A stretch of 64,000 bases of DNA, from assembly GCA_900472175.1 (NCBI GenBank), contig UCHD01000005.1, positions 1 through 64,000 on the forward strand, in the 5' to 3' direction. The position numbers and the translations under genes were made by a program. A model generated the notes under the pieces. The model made no database searches, was not told the origin of the DNA, and was given only the letters and a program-made list of their open reading frames with translations. This stretch comes from Hyphomicrobiales bacterium. GTDB lineage: Bacteria; Pseudomonadota; Alphaproteobacteria; Rhizobiales; Rhizobiaceae. This document shows positions 62,272-64,000 of the stretch, piece by piece (positions within the stretch are counted from its first letter, which is position 1; the number at the start of each line of letters is the position of its first letter).

Positions 62272-63708
62272 ATGCATGAGAAAGAGAAAGACCTGATCAG
62301 TGCATTCCTGCGGGGAGAGGTGGACCGCCGCGGAATGCTGAAGGGCCTCGGCGCCATGGGCGTTACGGCCGGCGCGGCGGGTACGCTGCTCAACATGATG
62401 TCCACCAGGGCCATGGCTGCCGATTTCGACTGGAAGAAACATTCCGGCAAGACCGTGAAGCTGCTTTTGAACAAGCATCCCTATGCGGATGCGATGATTG
62501 CCAACCTGCAGTCGTTCAAGGATCTGACGGGCATCGACGTCAAATATGACGTGTTCCCGGAAGACGTCTATTTCGACAAGGTGACCGCTGCCCTGTCATC
62601 CGGCTCCACCGAATATGACGCGTTCATGACCGGTGCCTACATGACCTGGACCTATGGCCCGGCCGGCTGGATCACCGACCTCAAGGAATGGATCAACGAT
62701 CCGGAAAAGACCAACCCGAACTATGCCTGGGACGACTTCCTGCCCGGCGTGAAGAATTCCTGCGCCTGGAATGGCCAGCCCGGCGGCGCGCTCGGTTCCG
62801 ACGATGCCAAGCAGTGGTGCATTCCGTGGGCGTTCGAGCAGAACAACATCACCTATAACAAGGCGATGTTCGACAAGGCCGGTGTTTCCGTGCCGAAGAA
62901 CCTCGATGACATGATCGCCGTTGCGGCCAAGCTGCAGAAGGATGTCGGTGGCATCTACGGTATCGGTGTTCGCGGCTCGCGCTCCTGGGCGACGATCCAT
63001 CCGGGCTTCCTGTCCGCCTACTCGAACTTCAACGAGAAGGACCTGAACGTCACCGACGGCAAGCTGTCGGCAGCGATGGGCACGGCAGGCTCCAAGGCCT
63101 TCCACGCCAAATGGGTGCAGATGATCCAGGAAAGCGGCCCGAAGGATTGGTCGACCTATACCTGGTATCAGGTCGGTACCGATCTTGGTGCCGGTGCCTC
63201 GGCGATGATCTTCGACGCCGATTGCCTAGGCTACTTCATGAACGGTGGTGACAACAAGATGGCCGGACAGCTGTCCTATGCCGCCTTCACCGCCAACCCG
63301 GACGCGACAGCCTCGACGCCGAACATCTGGATCTGGTCGCTCGCCATGTCCAACTTCTCCAAGGACAAGGACGCCACCTGGTACTTCCTGCAATGGGCGA
63401 CCGGTCCGGAGCATGCCATCTTTGGCGCCACCAAGATGGATTTCGTCGATCCGGTTCGCCAGTCGGTCTGGAAGGACGAAGCCTTCCGCACCAAGCTCGA
63501 CAAGTACCCGGGCTACGTTGACATGTTTGATGCGTCGGCCGCCGGTGCCTCGATCAAGTTTACCCCGCAGCCGTTGTTCTTCGATGTCACCACCGAATGG
63601 GCGGCGACGTTGCAGAAGATGGTCGCCAAGGAAGTGCCTGTCGACGAAGGTCTCGACCAGCTGGTCGAAAGCATCGATCGGCAGCTGAAGGAAGCCGGTC
63701 TCGGCTGA
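62272..63708 (+). CDS. Family 1 solute-binding protein with Tat-type leader
   Basis: 478 residues. The N terminus has a long charged n-region (HEKEKDLISAFLRGEVD) and DRRGMLKGLGAMGVTAG, a twin-arginine motif (RRxxLK) with cleavage near AMA|ADF (about residue 49). This suggests export of the folded protein by Tat. The mature part is a MalE-like SBP_bac_1 fold with TYGPAGWITDLKEWI and WCIPWAFEQNNITYNKAMF. Excellent ribosome site AAGGAGGAG about 8 bases upstream. Followed by a hairpin and a permease gene. Polyol transport (SmoE-like) is plausible given the SorC regulator, but the ligand is not determined. Confidence 0.9.
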   Translation: MHEKEKDLISAFLRGEVDRRGMLKGLGAMGVTAGAAGTLLNMMSTRAMAADFDWKKHSGKTVKLLLNKHPYADAMIANLQSFKDLTGIDVKYDVFPEDVYFDKVTAALSSGSTEYDAFMTGAYMTWTYGPAGWITDLKEWINDPEKTNPNYAWDDFLPGVKNSCAWNGQPGGALGSDDAKQWCIPWAFEQNNITYNKAMFDKAGVSVPKNLDDMIAVAAKLQKDVGGIYGIGVRGSRSWATIHPGFLSAYSNFNEKDLNVTDGKLSAAMGTAGSKAFHAKWVQMIQESGPKDWSTYTWYQVGTDLGAGASAMIFDADCLGYFMNGGDNKMAGQLSYAAFTANPDATASTPNIWIWSLAMSNFSKDKDATWYFLQWATGPEHAIFGATKMDFVDPVRQSVWKDEAFRTKLDKYPGYVDMFDASAAGASIKFTPQPLFFDVTTEWAATLQKMVAKEVPVDEGLDQLVESIDRQLKEAGLG

Positions 63709-63725
63709 TCTGCCTCCCAAGCAGA

Positions 63726-63751
63726 GCCCGGCGCTCAATAGAGCGCCGGGC
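63726..63751 (+). promoter_or_regulatory. Intercistronic hairpin after the binding-protein gene
   Basis: GCCCGGCGCTC (63726-63736), loop AATA, GAGCGCCGGGC (63741-63751): perfect 11-bp stem 18 bases after the stop codon and before the permease gene; CACCCGC follows, not T. Same arrangement as after the other binding-protein genes. Confidence 0.7.
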
Positions 63752-63862
63752 ACCCGCACACCGGCTCAAAGCCGCCTTGAGACAACGTGAGATGCCGATG
63801 GACTGGCGCGGGACAAACCGCGTGCCGCGCGCTTTCTTCAAAGACAAAGAACGGAGCTCGAT

Positions 63863-64000
63863 ATGGCTTCAACAGCAACCCTCCGCAAACCGGCCTCAGG
63901 TTTCCGCATCAGCAGAAAGATGCTGCCCTACGTGCTAAGCCTGCCGGCGCTGCTTGTGTGCATCGGCATCCTGATCCCGTTTTTCACCGCCGTGATCTAT
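63863..64000 (+). CDS. ABC transporter permease, N-terminal part (cut by window edge)
   Basis: 46 codons visible, open to the window end. A short basic cytoplasmic leader (MASTATLRKPASGFRISRKM) leads into one membrane helix (LPYVLSLPALLVCIGILIPFF), as expected for a MalF/SmoF-type permease. It follows the Tat-type binding-protein gene by 154 bases. ATG 63863 has GGAG about 9 bases upstream. Assignment rests on the start pattern and position. Confidence 0.75.
   Translation, partial: MASTATLRKPASGFRISRKMLPYVLSLPALLVCIGILIPFFTAVIY

Noticed and set aside
1-64000. CRISPR array, tRNA or rRNA genes, insertion sequences
   Set aside because: No regularly spaced direct repeats, no cloverleaf-like sequence with TTCGA-type loops in intergenic space, and no transposase-like protein were seen on either strand.

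Overview
The window looks like chromosomal or large-replicon DNA of an alphaproteobacterium of the order Hyphomicrobiales, most likely Rhizobiaceae (Rhizobium/Agrobacterium group). The reasons are the high G+C content, the dense packing of ABC-type sugar-uptake operons with LacI, SorC and ROK regulators, a RIME-type intergenic palindromic element near 21.8 kb, and FkbM and DUF347 proteins. No rRNA, tRNA, CRISPR array, transposase or phage gene was seen. The right edge cuts a permease gene. All assignments come from reading the sequence; no database search was run.

Layout. 0-3.7 kb: a DUF347 membrane protein, a small exported protein and an OmpR-type two-component system. 3.7-12.7 kb: LacI-type repressor divergent from a sugar cassette (binding protein, ATPase, two permeases, ketose 3-epimerase, FGGY kinase, class II aldolase), with a strong candidate operator. 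12.7-25.2 kb: a tyrosine phosphatase divergent from a second cassette with a polyol/pentulose flavour (binding protein, ATPase, permease, SorC regulator, aldo-keto reductase, GlpD-like FAD dehydrogenase, Schiff-base aldolase, RIME element, L-xylulokinase-like kinase, GMC oxidoreductase). 25.2-28.0 kb: TetR / NAD(P)-binding / DUF1772 module and a VIT-like membrane protein. 28.1-35.8 kb: ROK regulator divergent from an ABC operon that also carries a SIS-domain sugar-phosphate enzyme and a PfkB kinase, the gene logic of Amadori-compound (FraBD/FrlBD-type) or amino-sugar catabolism.

35.8-60.8 kb is the most unusual region. It mixes four glycosyltransferases, a polysaccharide deacetylase, a nucleotide-sugar dehydrogenase, four SAM-dependent methyltransferase-like proteins, and a peptide-type ABC importer in one apparent operon with three of the glycosyltransferases. 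It also has a 905-residue ABC-exporter-like protein whose ATPase domain has lost every catalytic motif and carries a large insertion. Interspersed are a class III nucleotidyl cyclase, a cyclase-like DUF3095 protein, a cyclic-nucleotide-binding protein and two metal-dependent phosphoesterase candidates. I read this as a possible surface-glycan locus with its own cyclic-nucleotide circuit; that is a hypothesis.

60.8-64 kb: a SorC regulator followed by a Tat-type solute-binding protein and the start of its permease, the beginning of another sugar/polyol ABC operon.

Recurring regulatory themes: each of the four complete sugar-operon binding-protein genes (5.0, 13.6, 29.6 and 62.3 kb) is followed by a GC-rich hairpin before the next transport gene; good inverted-repeat operator candidates lie in front of the LacI-, TetR-, ROK- and SorC-linked units; and the two SorC loci share a TTCA-N5-TGAA inverted repeat.
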